A stretch of DNA of 7,378 bases from a bacterium (GTDB lineage Bacteria > Vulcanimicrobiota > CADAWZ01), in contig JAKSUM010000062.1 of the NCBI GenBank assembly GCA_024409025.1, positions 1-7,378 on the forward strand. Direction: 5' to 3'. Positions within the stretch are counted from its first letter, which is position 1, and each line of letters opens with the position of its first letter. The position numbers and the translations under genes were made by a program. A model generated the notes under the pieces. That model was not told where the DNA came from. It made no database searches and worked only from the letters and a program-made list of their open reading frames with translations. Of this stretch, positions 1-6,341 are shown piece by piece.

Positions 1-1817
1 TGCAACGTCTGCGTATGGTGCAGGTTAGGCAGCACCGATGTCGGGGACGATCCTGCTGCCGCATTAGGCTGCTGCAACGTCTGCGTATGGTGCAGGTTAG
101 GCAGCACCGATGTCGGGGACGATCCTGTTGCCGCATTAGGCTGCTGCAACGTCTGCGGCTTATTCGTGTCAGAGATTATGGATGTCAGGAACGAGCCTAT
201 TTGTGTAACAGGCTGCTGTACCGTCTGCTGCTTATCCATGTCAGAGAATATGGATGTAAGGACTGAACCCGGTCCTGCAGGCTGCTCTGCTCCCCTTTGA
301 GGAACGTTCCTGCTTAGTGTTCTGGTCTCTGCTTCCCTAGGCTGCTGTACCGTCTGCTGCTTATCCATGTCAGAGACTATGGATGTAAGGACTGAACCCA
401 GTCCTGCAGGCTGCTCTGCTCCCCTTTGAGGAATGTTCCTGCTTAGTGTTCTGGTCTCTGCTTCCCTAGGCTGCTGTACCGTATGCTGCTTATCCATGTC
501 AGAGACTATGGATGTAAGGACCGAGCCCAGTCCTGCAGGCTGCTCTGCTCCCCTTTGAGGAATGTTCCTGCTTGGTGTTTCCATTGCTCCTGCTGAACCA
601 GAGAGGCTTCCTCTTACAGGACCTCTGTCTTGGTTGTGCTGAGCTGTGGTGGCTGGATTTGAGGCAGCGGTTCTGCTTGGGGTATTCTGACTTCTTGATT
701 CTGCCTGTCTTGATGTCGTTTCTGATTTTTCAGCAGCTCTTTTTTCAGCCTGTTCCTGTTTTTCTATATTTCTCTTATTTTCCGCTTCAGCGCCTTTCTG
801 GATTGAGGCGGACTGGATGGCGTTTCTAGTCTGCGTCTCGCCTTTTCTTTCAGCCTGATTCTGTCGTTCTATTCCTTTTTGATTTTCTGCTGTTGCCTGT
901 TTTTTTACGGATTGTTTCTGAGCTTCGGTATTCTTTATATTTTTTTGCTCTTCCGGAACTCTTTGTTCTATTCTTGATATAGCTGTTCTCTGGGGATTTT
1001 GTTTTTGCAGCCCTGTGTTTTTAGAGGTCTGTCTGCTTTCTGCTGAATCCTTTGTCTCTTCAGAGCTTTTTGGGGCGGACTTCTCTTTTATTGTGTCAAG
1101 AGTTTTCGAATATGCTTTTCTTGTTCTTGTAAGCTTTGTCTTGTCAAGATCCTGCTGAAGTGCAGTTTCAGCGGCTCTTGCTGTTTTGGCGCTGTCCGCT
1201 TCAGCGGCTTTTTCTGAATTTTTTATGCTTTCAGCCTGTTTTGTTGCCGCTTCAGTGTTTTTTAACTGTATATTGTTGTTTTTTGCCTGAACAGCCTGCT
1301 GCTTTGTTTCATTGGTCACAGCTGTTTTTGCGGTTTCAGTTTTTACGCTTTTTGCTGAGTCTGATTTTTTTTCAGCCGCTTCGGCATTTTTAAGCTGTGT
1401 CTGCTCATTTTTTATATTAGCGGACTGTTGCCCTCTTGTTTCTGCAGTGGGAGCCTGTTTTATTCCTTCAGTGTTTTTGTTTAATGCGTTTCCTCGCATT
1501 TGCTGCATGGCAATAAATGACTGGCTTTTCTGAGTATTTAGCTGGTTTTGAGGCTTATTTGAGGTTTTAGCCTGCTGCTCAGAGGTCGAAAGATATCCGT
1601 TAAGTGCCTTGTCTATATTATCTCTTGCATTCAGCTTTGTGTTTACTTTTTCATTTGTCGCAAAAGAAGTCTTATCAGCCTGCATATGACTTCCTGTGTC
1701 CGTCTGCTTTAGAGCCTGCTGTTTGGCCGTCTCTTGGGAGCTTGCGGCTTTTGGTATATTTGATGATGGAATCATAGCCGAATTGCGAAGATTCATTCCC
1801 GGTATTACTTCTGCCAT
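1..1817 (-). CDS. Long disordered repeat protein, C-terminus beyond the window
   Basis: I read this frame codon by codon from the ATG at 1817-1815 and it stays open to the window edge, giving at least 605 residues. It begins MAEVIPGMNLRNSAMIP. An AAGGAG site 8 nt upstream supports the start. I saw no signal peptide, membrane segment, Cys or Trp, and very few aromatic residues. Residues about 60-400 are dominated by Lys, Glu, Gln, Ala, Asn, Ser and Thr, with degenerate internal repeats such as QLKNAEAAEK and QLKNTEAATK. Residues 407-535 are 43-residue tandem repeats, followed by 24-residue repeats from 536 to the edge. The composition predicts an intrinsically disordered or intermittently helical scaffold, adhesin-like or secreted effector-like protein. 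The family is not recognised and no function is assigned. It follows the exported DA1-like peptidase gene by 66 nt in the same direction. Confidence 0.85.
   Translation of the reverse strand, partial: MAEVIPGMNLRNSAMIPSSNIPKAASSQETAKQQALKQTDTGSHMQADKTSFATNEKVNTKLNARDNIDKALNGYLSTSEQQAKTSNKPQNQLNTQKSQSFIAMQQMRGNALNKNTEGIKQAPTAETRGQQSANIKNEQTQLKNAEAAEKKSDSAKSVKTETAKTAVTNETKQQAVQAKNNNIQLKNTEAATKQAESIKNSEKAAEADSAKTARAAETALQQDLDKTKLTRTRKAYSKTLDTIKEKSAPKSSEETKDSAESRQTSKNTGLQKQNPQRTAISRIEQRVPEEQKNIKNTEAQKQSVKKQATAENQKGIERQNQAERKGETQTRNAIQSASIQKGAEAENKRNIEKQEQAEKRAAEKSETTSRQAESRSQNTPSRTAASNPATTAQHNQDRGPVRGSLSGSAGAMETPSRNIPQRGAEQPAGLGSVLTSIVSDMDKQHTVQQPREAETRTLSRNIPQRGAEQPAGLGSVLTSIVSDMDKQQTVQQPREAETRTLSRNVPQRGAEQPAGPGSVLTSIFSDMDKQQTVQQPVTQIGSFLTSIISDTNKPQTLQQPNAATGSSPTSVLPNLHHTQTLQQPNAAAGSSPTSVLPNLHHTQTL
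3..212 (-). repeat. 72-bp (24-residue) tandem repeats in the disordered protein
   Basis: Three in-frame 72-bp units: 141-212, 69-140 and the partial 3-68. The two units nearest the edge differ at a single base over the 66 nt compared (tgt versus tgc, giving Thr versus Ala). They encode a unit with the core GSSPTSVLPNLHHTQTLQQ. The 141-212 unit is older and diverged (GSFLTSIISDTNKPQTLQQ). It shares the Gly-Ser-x-x-Thr-Ser and Gln-Thr-Leu-Gln-Gln positions with its neighbours and links them to the adjacent 43-residue repeats. The array probably continues beyond position 1. Confidence 0.93.
213..599 (-). repeat. 129-bp (43-residue) tandem repeats in the disordered protein
   Basis: Units lie at 213-341 and 342-470, with a third at 471-599 that is conserved only over 471-572. 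Units 213-341 and 342-470 differ at three of 129 bases. Each unit joins an approximately 20-residue segment containing SRNIPQRGAEQP to a core GSVLTSIVSDMDKQQTVQQ. That core is recognisably the same as the 24-residue repeat unit at 141-212. The longer unit therefore looks like a 23-24-residue ancestral repeat plus an inserted spacer that was then amplified. Confidence 0.93.
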
Positions 1818-1825
1818 GCCTGCTT

Positions 1826-1831
1826 CTCCTT
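1826..1831 (-). promoter_or_regulatory. Shine-Dalgarno of the disordered protein gene
   Basis: AAGGAG on the minus strand lies 8 nt before the ATG at 1817. It fixes the start of the repeat protein. An earlier ATG at about 1840 is in another frame and soon stops. The 66-nt gap between the peptidase gene and this gene shows no convincing terminator or promoter, so read-through from the upstream pair is plausible. Confidence 0.8.
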
Positions 1832-1883
1832 ATCCATATGCTTTTTAATTATGTTCACGACATTTCTGTTATGAGTCAAGCTG

Positions 1884-2471
1884 TCAGATTTCTGATGATA
1901 TGCTGACTATGCTTCTTATTTTTACAGGAAGAGCTCTTGCTCCGACTTTGTCTTCCCATTCAAGCATCTTTTTAATTCCTACTCCGTACACTGGATCCGC
2001 TTTTGCTTTAATGCCATTTGAGTATGTGTATGCCCCTATTTTATCGTATATTTTGTATTCGATCCAAGATGCAAAGCCTTCCTTTACAACAATGTCCTGT
2101 GATGGTACGCATGCTTCTGTCTGCCATGCATGAGTCATTTCATGAGCTAATGTTCCGGTTACTTCGTCTTCGTTCATATCCTTCATAATATAAATCTCAT
2201 GTCCTGACGGAACTCTTCTGTAAAGGCCTATCTCTGCTCCGCGGTATGCTCCGTTGTACAGATTGTCCATCTCTTGGCCTGTTACAAGCTTGACTGTCAT
2301 CGGAAGTCTTACTGCTATGCCGAATTCAGATATCAGCATCTGTCTGACCTGCACTGCTGTCTGTTCCAGCTCCTGCTGGCTTGATATAACCTTGTATCCG
2401 GCAAATGAAGGATTTGATGATGCCAGTATAATGATAAATGCAACTAATATAAATGATATTTTTCTAACCAT
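1884..2471 (-). CDS. Exported DA1-like zinc metallopeptidase (HExxH)
   Basis: 195 residues. The N-terminus MVRKISFILVAFIIILASS is a classic Sec signal peptide (charged n-region, hydrophobic core), with probable cleavage after SFA at residue 24. The mature protein carries HEMTHAW at residues 110-116 and KEGFASWIEYK at 130-140. The pattern HExxH with a downstream Glu in an EG context (H110, E111, H114, probable third ligand E131) resembles the peptidase part of plant DA1 proteins and their small bacterial homologues (gluzincin type). The LIM and UIM domains of plant DA1 are absent. Predicted role: a single-Zn peptidase acting outside the cytoplasm; the substrate is unknown. The start at 2471 is preferred over an in-frame ATG at 2510 because GGAGG lies 6 nt upstream and the signal peptide then starts at once. 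Only one base separates it from the CYTH stop codon, which implies translational coupling. Confidence 0.85.
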   Translation of the reverse strand: MVRKISFILVAFIIILASSNPSFAGYKVISSQQELEQTAVQVRQMLISEFGIAVRLPMTVKLVTGQEMDNLYNGAYRGAEIGLYRRVPSGHEIYIMKDMNEDEVTGTLAHEMTHAWQTEACVPSQDIVVKEGFASWIEYKIYDKIGAYTYSNGIKAKADPVYGVGIKKMLEWEDKVGARALPVKIRSIVSISSEI

Positions 2472-2472
2472 T

Positions 2473-2973
2473 TTATGCCTCCGATGAATTTTTGCTGTTC
2501 CAGTTTGCAAATGGGTTTGACGAAAGACTTGAATTAAAATATTTTTTGTCGCCTGATATGTCTATGCCTATCCAGTCCGGAAGGGACTCTGGAAATATAG
2601 GCTGGGTTTCGGAGAGCTCTGCTTCAGCTATTATAAGCCCTTCATTCAGCCCATGAAATCTGTCTATGCTCCAGATAAATCCCGAACTGTCCCGCACTTC
2701 GAATCTTTCTTTTTCAATTATAAGTCCGTCGGTCATATTTTTAAGCATAAATTCTGCTTCATTAAGTGGTATTTCATATTCGAATTCATCTCTTGATATT
2801 CCGTGGGTCCTGCCTTTTATTGTCAGGTATCCTTTATCTCCGGCGGTTCTTATTCTTACTGTACAGTTGGGAGATGCATGGAGATATCCTTGCGATATTA
2901 GTGTCTTTTTATATGCATCTTCTGTCCAGCTGTTGTTTGTCACCGTGTACTTTTTTTCTGTTTCTTTTGCCAT
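2473..2973 (-). CDS. CYTH-domain triphosphate tunnel metalloenzyme
   Basis: 166 residues, a typical length for a stand-alone bacterial CYTH protein. The signature ExExK is ETEKK at residues 4-8, which supports the start. Alternating charged strands that would line the tunnel follow: R40-x-R42 (VRIR), K53 (LTIKG), E65-x-E67 (FEYE), K88/R90 (EKER), D104 (IDRF), E117-x-E119 (AEAEL), and a C-terminal GDKKYFN segment at 141-147. The basic residues would bind triphosphate and the acidic ones the metal ions. Known relatives hydrolyse inorganic triphosphate or thiamine triphosphate, and a few are class IV adenylate cyclases. The set of residues favours a tripolyphosphatase-type enzyme, but the exact substrate cannot be read from sequence. 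Cytosolic. It has no Shine-Dalgarno directly before its ATG (see the hairpin entry). Confidence 0.88.
   Translation of the reverse strand: MAKETEKKYTVTNNSWTEDAYKKTLISQGYLHASPNCTVRIRTAGDKGYLTIKGRTHGISRDEFEYEIPLNEAEFMLKNMTDGLIIEKERFEVRDSSGFIWSIDRFHGLNEGLIIAEAELSETQPIFPESLPDWIGIDISGDKKYFNSSLSSNPFANWNSKNSSEA
2478..2482 (-). promoter_or_regulatory. Shine-Dalgarno of the DA1-like peptidase, inside the CYTH gene
   Basis: GGAGG on the minus strand is embedded in the last sense codons of the CYTH gene (Ser-Glu-Ala), 6 nt before the ATG at 2471. The CYTH TAA (2475-2473) lies between them, so ribosomes finishing the CYTH protein stop almost on the peptidase start. This site decides the start of the peptidase. 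Confidence 0.85.
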
Positions 2974-2980
2974 TATTGAT

Positions 2981-3010
2981 AAAAAAGCTTCGAATTAATT
3001 CGAAGCTTTT
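2981..3010 (-). terminator. Perfect palindromic hairpin plus T-run between the sensor and CYTH genes
   Basis: Positions 2983-3010 are a perfect 28-nt inverted repeat with arm AAAAGCTTCGAATT, which folds as a 12-bp stem with a TTAA loop. On the minus strand a run of six T (2986-2981) follows the stem, starting within its 3' end. This is a Rho-independent terminator shape, only 5 nt after the sensor stop codon (3018-3016). The CYTH ATG comes 7 nt after the T-run. The element therefore ends most sensor transcripts or lets a fraction through. The stem is AT-rich, so termination may be only partial. Confidence 0.75.
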
Positions 3011-3015
3011 CCTTT
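3011..3015 (-). promoter_or_regulatory. Candidate hairpin-bridged Shine-Dalgarno for the CYTH gene
   Basis: AAAGG (followed by the first A of the hairpin) lies directly before the 28-nt palindrome and overlaps no other plausible start. In linear sequence it is 37 nt from the CYTH ATG. If the palindrome folds, the gap shrinks to 9 nt (2982-2974), a normal Shine-Dalgarno distance. The stretch immediately before the ATG (ATCAATA) has no purine-rich site. The arrangement is visible; its function is inferred. Confidence 0.45.
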
Positions 3016-6000
3016 TTATTTCTGTGACAGCATTGCCGTCAGTTTTTTTGCCGCTGCTATCTCTGATATGCGTTTTAGCGCAGTGTCCGCAAGGGATTCC
3101 CACACATTCTTTCTTAAAATGCCGGTTATCTGATCTTTTGCGGAGGCAAGAGCCTCTTTAAGGGCATTTGCGTCTGGCGGATTTATCGTCTCAAATGTTT
3201 TGGACAGCTGTGCTCCTGTCTTGTTCAGGATCTGCAGCACCATTCCGGCTGTAGACGCCTCCATCATAGCCTTTGTTCTTGCCGCCATAAGCTTTATGAG
3301 AATAGCGGCATTCTTGTCCTTTTCCTCAATGGCTTTTTGGGCTTTTTCTGTTATTTCCTTTGTTATATTGTCTATATCCTGCTGAGAAGGTCCCGCTGTC
3401 TGAGCTGCTTTTGCTTCTGCGGCTTCTTCAATGGCTTTCTTTGCCTGCTGGATTATTTTTTCCTTTTCGGCTTTAAGGACTTCGATTTCTTTTTCCTTGG
3501 TTTCTATAATCGCCTTGCTTTCTTCTTCCGCTTTCTTTTTAGCTGCCAAGATGTGTTTTTTTGCGGCTTCTGTTATTTTTTTCTTCTCTTCTTCAGCCCT
3601 GCTGACATATGCTTCAAGCTTTAGTGAGGCTTCATCCATGATGTCCTGGCGTTCTTCCTCCGCCTGCTTTATCAGTTCAGTGCGTTCTTTCTCAGCCTTC
3701 TGCAGAAGTTCATTCTGCTGGTCAATGGTTTTTTGGCTTTTTTTGATTATTTCTTCCCTTTCCTGTTCTGACCTGCTGACATATGCTTCGAGCTTTAGGG
3801 AGGCTTCCTCAATAATGTCTTGGCGTTCTTCCTCAAGCTCCTGGTTCTTCTTCTGCTCTTCGGAAAGCTTTGTATAGAGACGGTTTATTTCTTCCTCATG
3901 ATTCTGTCTTTCTGCGATGAGATCTTTTGACATTTTCTTGAGTTCTGAAGCTATTTCTTCCCTCTGTCTTCTTTCCTCGACAGCGTTCCTTTGCTTTTCC
4001 GCGATTACATTCCTCTGTTTTTCCTCGTTTTCGGCTGCTTCCTTTAGCTTTTTTTCAAGCTCTCTCTTCTCTCCTTCAAGCATTTTTCTCTCCGATATTT
4101 CTTCGGACAGATTCTGCTGCGTTTCTAAGAGATCGTTTTTAGCCTGTTTCTCGGATGTCTGCGATTTTGCAAGGCTTTCGGCCATTGACACATTCTGCTT
4201 TTCGAGTTCAATTCTTCTTTTTGTTTCTTGATCCAGGACGCTTCTTGTTGAATCGAGCTCGCTTATGTTTTTTGAGTATTCCTCGTTTGCTTTTGTTGCC
4301 TCATCTGCAAGCTTTTTGCAGCGTATTGTTTCGGACATTATCGATACGATGATTCTTATTACGTTTTCAGGTATTTCTTTTACAAATTCATCGTTCTCAA
4401 GCCTTATTGCTGCCGTTATCATATTTTTGGAGATAAGCGGTATTACTGCCGCATATTTACCCTTTAGCTCCTGATCGCCTTCGAAATTGGTCTCCCTTCC
4501 CTGAGCATCAGGATAATAAAGGCTCTCTCCGCGCTCCAGTACGTAAATTTCCCTTGACGCCTGTGACAGATTTGATTTTTCTCTCTTAAGAGTGCCGCCT
4601 TTTGTGTATGTATATAGAGCATTTTCAGGAGATCTGAATGAAATTTTGAGTGTTTTGCATCCTGATATCGACATTATTGCCGAACAGATTTTTTCAAGAT
4701 CGTCTCCAAGCTTTTTGGGCTTTGAGGCTATTGCTTTGGCTATTATGTCTGTTTTTCCTGATATTTCTGCTTTTTCTACTGAAGCCTCGCGAAGCATGTC
4801 ATATGCGGAATGTTTTTCCATTATTCCTGCAACAAGAGTCGCTACTGACATGTACCTGTTCTTAAGATCGAGCGTTTCATGATACTCTTCTCCGGAAGAA
4901 AATACGAGAAGGCCTTTTACTTCTCCTGAATATACAATAGGTATTATTGTTTGCCACTCACCGTCTTCGGATGTGCTGCATATTCTGTTCGAAGTTAAAG
5001 CGGTCTTGTAGGCAAAGCTGTTGTCCGAGGATAGTGCGGTGTTATCTTTTATATAACCGTTAGAATAGCCCTTATGTGCATGAAGCTTAAGCTGATGGGT
5101 AATTACGTCATATGAATATACCAAATATTTTGACGCCATTACCGGAAGATATTTTGATATTTTTATTATTGTCCCGTCTAAAAATGTTTTTACATCCTGT
5201 GAATTATCTGTGGCATGGAGCACGTCAAGGAAATCGTTTACAAGCTGTTTGAATTCGTTAAATTCGTCCTGTATTGTTTTTTCCTTTTGAGTGCATTCTA
5301 TTTCAAGGACATATCTTATGATTTCCTTGCTTATTTCCTCTCTGACGGCATGTGACTTCATAGCAATCGCTATATCCCTTCCGTTTTTGGCCTTAAGCGA
5401 AGTGTTTATGAGCCCTCCGTGTTCTGCAAGCTTCGGTATTTCCTTTACTGCGCTGTCCGGCATAATAGCCGATATGTCCGTATTCATCATGGATTCCTTG
5501 GAGACATCGAGCAGACTTAGAGCATATTCGCCGATATTTTTTATCTCCATCGCCTTGTTTACGATGATTACCGGTTCTTTTGCCGTTTTAAGATAAAGAG
5601 AGCTGTATTCCTGATATCTGTTTGTCGTAAGAACCATGTCGTAGTATTCAAGCGCATAGCTGAAAATTTTGCCTGCGCATTTCATAAGAGCCTGTTCAGA
5701 TGGCTTTATTTTTTTTATTTTGCTTGAGGCGAGATGTATTACCCCTGCTGGCCTATTATGGCAGAAAATCGGTATGCAGGCTATAAATTTAAATCCTTCT
5801 GCCTTGCAGTTTGGGCAGGAGTAGAGCCTGTCTCTGGTTATATCGCTTGTTATTGTTATGTCTTTCTGTGCAAGAGATACGGCGCAGAGGCAGTTCCCAA
5901 GTGGGGAATTTGCCATTTTTTCAAGGTATTTTGTGGTTACGCCATGAAATACATCAGGCTTGAGAAAGTAATTGCCTCTAGGTTCGAGAAGCTTTACTAC

Positions 6001-6171
6001 TCCGCTTTCAACTCCAGTCATTTCTATGAGTATATCGAGAAATTGCTCAAATAATATGTTTACAGGATTGTCCTGCTTAGCAATGTCTGCTATTCTGGCT
6101 AGAGCCTCTATACGCTCTGTTATTTCAGCCTGTATCGCCTGGTCAGCGCTGGTATAACCCATCTGATTCAT
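3016..6171 (-). CDS. GAF-PAS-GAF-GAF protein with long coiled coil and no known output domain
   Basis: 1051 residues. The start at 6171 is supported by AAGAGG 6 nt upstream. No membrane segment or signal peptide is seen, so it should be a cytosolic protein. By pattern, residues about 20-180 form a GAF domain with a cysteine cluster (C94-x-C96, C119-x2-C122, also C132 and C137). About 185-295 resemble PAS (KEPVIIVNKAMEIKNIGEYA). About 310-460 and 465-625 each look like further GAF domains. Residues about 625-925 are a highly charged coiled coil with an internal duplication. Residues 930-1051 are helical and Ala-rich, ending LTAMLSQK. No histidine kinase, GGDEF, EAL, HD-GYP, sigma-54 or methyl-accepting signature was found. 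Such a protein could be a ligand- or redox-responsive scaffold that signals through its coil or partners. Domain edges are estimates; GAF2 and GAF3 are less certain than GAF1. Confidence 0.85.
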   Translation of the reverse strand: MNQMGYTSADQAIQAEITERIEALARIADIAKQDNPVNILFEQFLDILIEMTGVESGVVKLLEPRGNYFLKPDVFHGVTTKYLEKMANSPLGNCLCAVSLAQKDITITSDITRDRLYSCPNCKAEGFKFIACIPIFCHNRPAGVIHLASSKIKKIKPSEQALMKCAGKIFSYALEYYDMVLTTNRYQEYSSLYLKTAKEPVIIVNKAMEIKNIGEYALSLLDVSKESMMNTDISAIMPDSAVKEIPKLAEHGGLINTSLKAKNGRDIAIAMKSHAVREEISKEIIRYVLEIECTQKEKTIQDEFNEFKQLVNDFLDVLHATDNSQDVKTFLDGTIIKISKYLPVMASKYLVYSYDVITHQLKLHAHKGYSNGYIKDNTALSSDNSFAYKTALTSNRICSTSEDGEWQTIIPIVYSGEVKGLLVFSSGEEYHETLDLKNRYMSVATLVAGIMEKHSAYDMLREASVEKAEISGKTDIIAKAIASKPKKLGDDLEKICSAIMSISGCKTLKISFRSPENALYTYTKGGTLKREKSNLSQASREIYVLERGESLYYPDAQGRETNFEGDQELKGKYAAVIPLISKNMITAAIRLENDEFVKEIPENVIRIIVSIMSETIRCKKLADEATKANEEYSKNISELDSTRSVLDQETKRRIELEKQNVSMAESLAKSQTSEKQAKNDLLETQQNLSEEISERKMLEGEKRELEKKLKEAAENEEKQRNVIAEKQRNAVEERRQREEIASELKKMSKDLIAERQNHEEEINRLYTKLSEEQKKNQELEEERQDIIEEASLKLEAYVSRSEQEREEIIKKSQKTIDQQNELLQKAEKERTELIKQAEEERQDIMDEASLKLEAYVSRAEEEKKKITEAAKKHILAAKKKAEEESKAIIETKEKEIEVLKAEKEKIIQQAKKAIEEAAEAKAAQTAGPSQQDIDNITKEITEKAQKAIEEKDKNAAILIKLMAARTKAMMEASTAGMVLQILNKTGAQLSKTFETINPPDANALKEALASAKDQITGILRKNVWESLADTALKRISEIAAAKKLTAMLSQK
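3598..3831 (-). repeat. Duplicated coiled-coil segment in the sensor protein (174-bp offset)
   Basis: Residues 781-800 (3772-3831) and 839-858 (3598-3657) are near copies: both contain ERQDI, EASLKLEAYVSR, and differ mainly at IIE versus IMD. The offset is 58 residues, and the DNA is also clearly similar (for example CTGACATATGCTTC at 3602 and 3776). This points to an internal duplication rather than convergence on coiled-coil composition. The offset is not a multiple of 7, so the duplication would shift the heptad register unless it contains a stutter. Confidence 0.85.
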
Positions 6172-6177
6172 AAATAA

Positions 6178-6183
6178 CCTCTT
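6178..6183 (-). promoter_or_regulatory. Shine-Dalgarno of the sensor gene
   Basis: AAGAGG on the minus strand lies 6 nt before the ATG at 6171. It favours this ATG over the in-frame Met at residue 4, for which the spacing would be 15 nt. Confidence 0.75.
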
Positions 6184-6201
6184 ATTTACGGCATTGCCTT
6201 T

Positions 6202-6231
6202 TTAGTCTGATTTAATAATTCTGAAACTCAT
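6202..6231 (-). other. Possible 9-codon leader ORF upstream of the sensor gene
   Basis: On the minus strand an AAAAAGGGG purine run and six T precede ATG at 6231. The frame reads MSFRIIKSD and stops at 6204-6202, 30 nt before the sensor ATG. Shine-Dalgarno and spacing are good, but the ORF is short enough to occur by chance and the codons show no stalling pattern. Listed as a candidate only. Confidence 0.2.
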
Positions 6232-6288
6232 AAAAAACCCCTTTTTGCCATCGTGTTTTTTTGCATATATCTTTTATAATATTGGAGC

Positions 6289-6305
6289 GTAAAACTATAT
6301 TTTAC
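6289..6305. repeat. Small inverted repeat, candidate subterminal hairpin of the tnpB element
   Basis: GTAAAA and TTTTAC (6 bp each) flank the 5-nt loop CTATA, about 80-100 nt before tnpB. IS200/IS605 elements carry subterminal imperfect hairpins recognised by the TnpA transposase, and the position fits a left end. In DNA this AT-rich a 6-bp repeat can arise by chance, and GTAAAA recurs nearby (6323, 6401 and 6411), so the assignment is weak. Confidence 0.25.
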
Positions 6306-6332
6306 AAAACAATAGCATATCAGTAAAATATA

Positions 6333-6341
6333 TGGTATAAT
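6333..6341 (+). promoter_or_regulatory. Extended -10 promoter for tnpB
   Basis: TGGTATAAT is a perfect TATAAT with the TGn extension typical of sigma-70/sigma-A promoters that tolerate a poor -35. No good -35 is seen 17 nt upstream. The predicted transcript would start near 6348 and begin inside the stem-loop at 6340-6370. Confidence 0.65.

Noticed and set aside
3..599. CRISPR array
   Set aside because: The periodic copies are contiguous with no unique spacers, are multiples of three long, and keep one open reading frame, so they are protein-coding tandem repeats.
1818..1883. Promoter for the disordered protein (TTGACT followed by CATAAT on the minus strand)
   Set aside because: The spacing between the two boxes is about 20 nt, too long for a normal sigma-70 promoter, and only one box matches well.
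2472..2510. Alternative upstream start for the DA1-like peptidase (ATG at 2510)
   Set aside because: It would overlap the CYTH gene by 38 nt and put 13 polar residues before the signal peptide. The ATG at 2471 has GGAGG 6 nt upstream and begins the signal peptide directly.
3431..3877. Long plus-strand open frame opposite the coiled coil, rich in Ser and Phe
   Set aside because: It is the antisense shadow of a Lys/Glu-rich gene: GAA and AAG codons read backwards give TTC and CTT, so stops are rare. No ribosome binding site and no protein-like composition.
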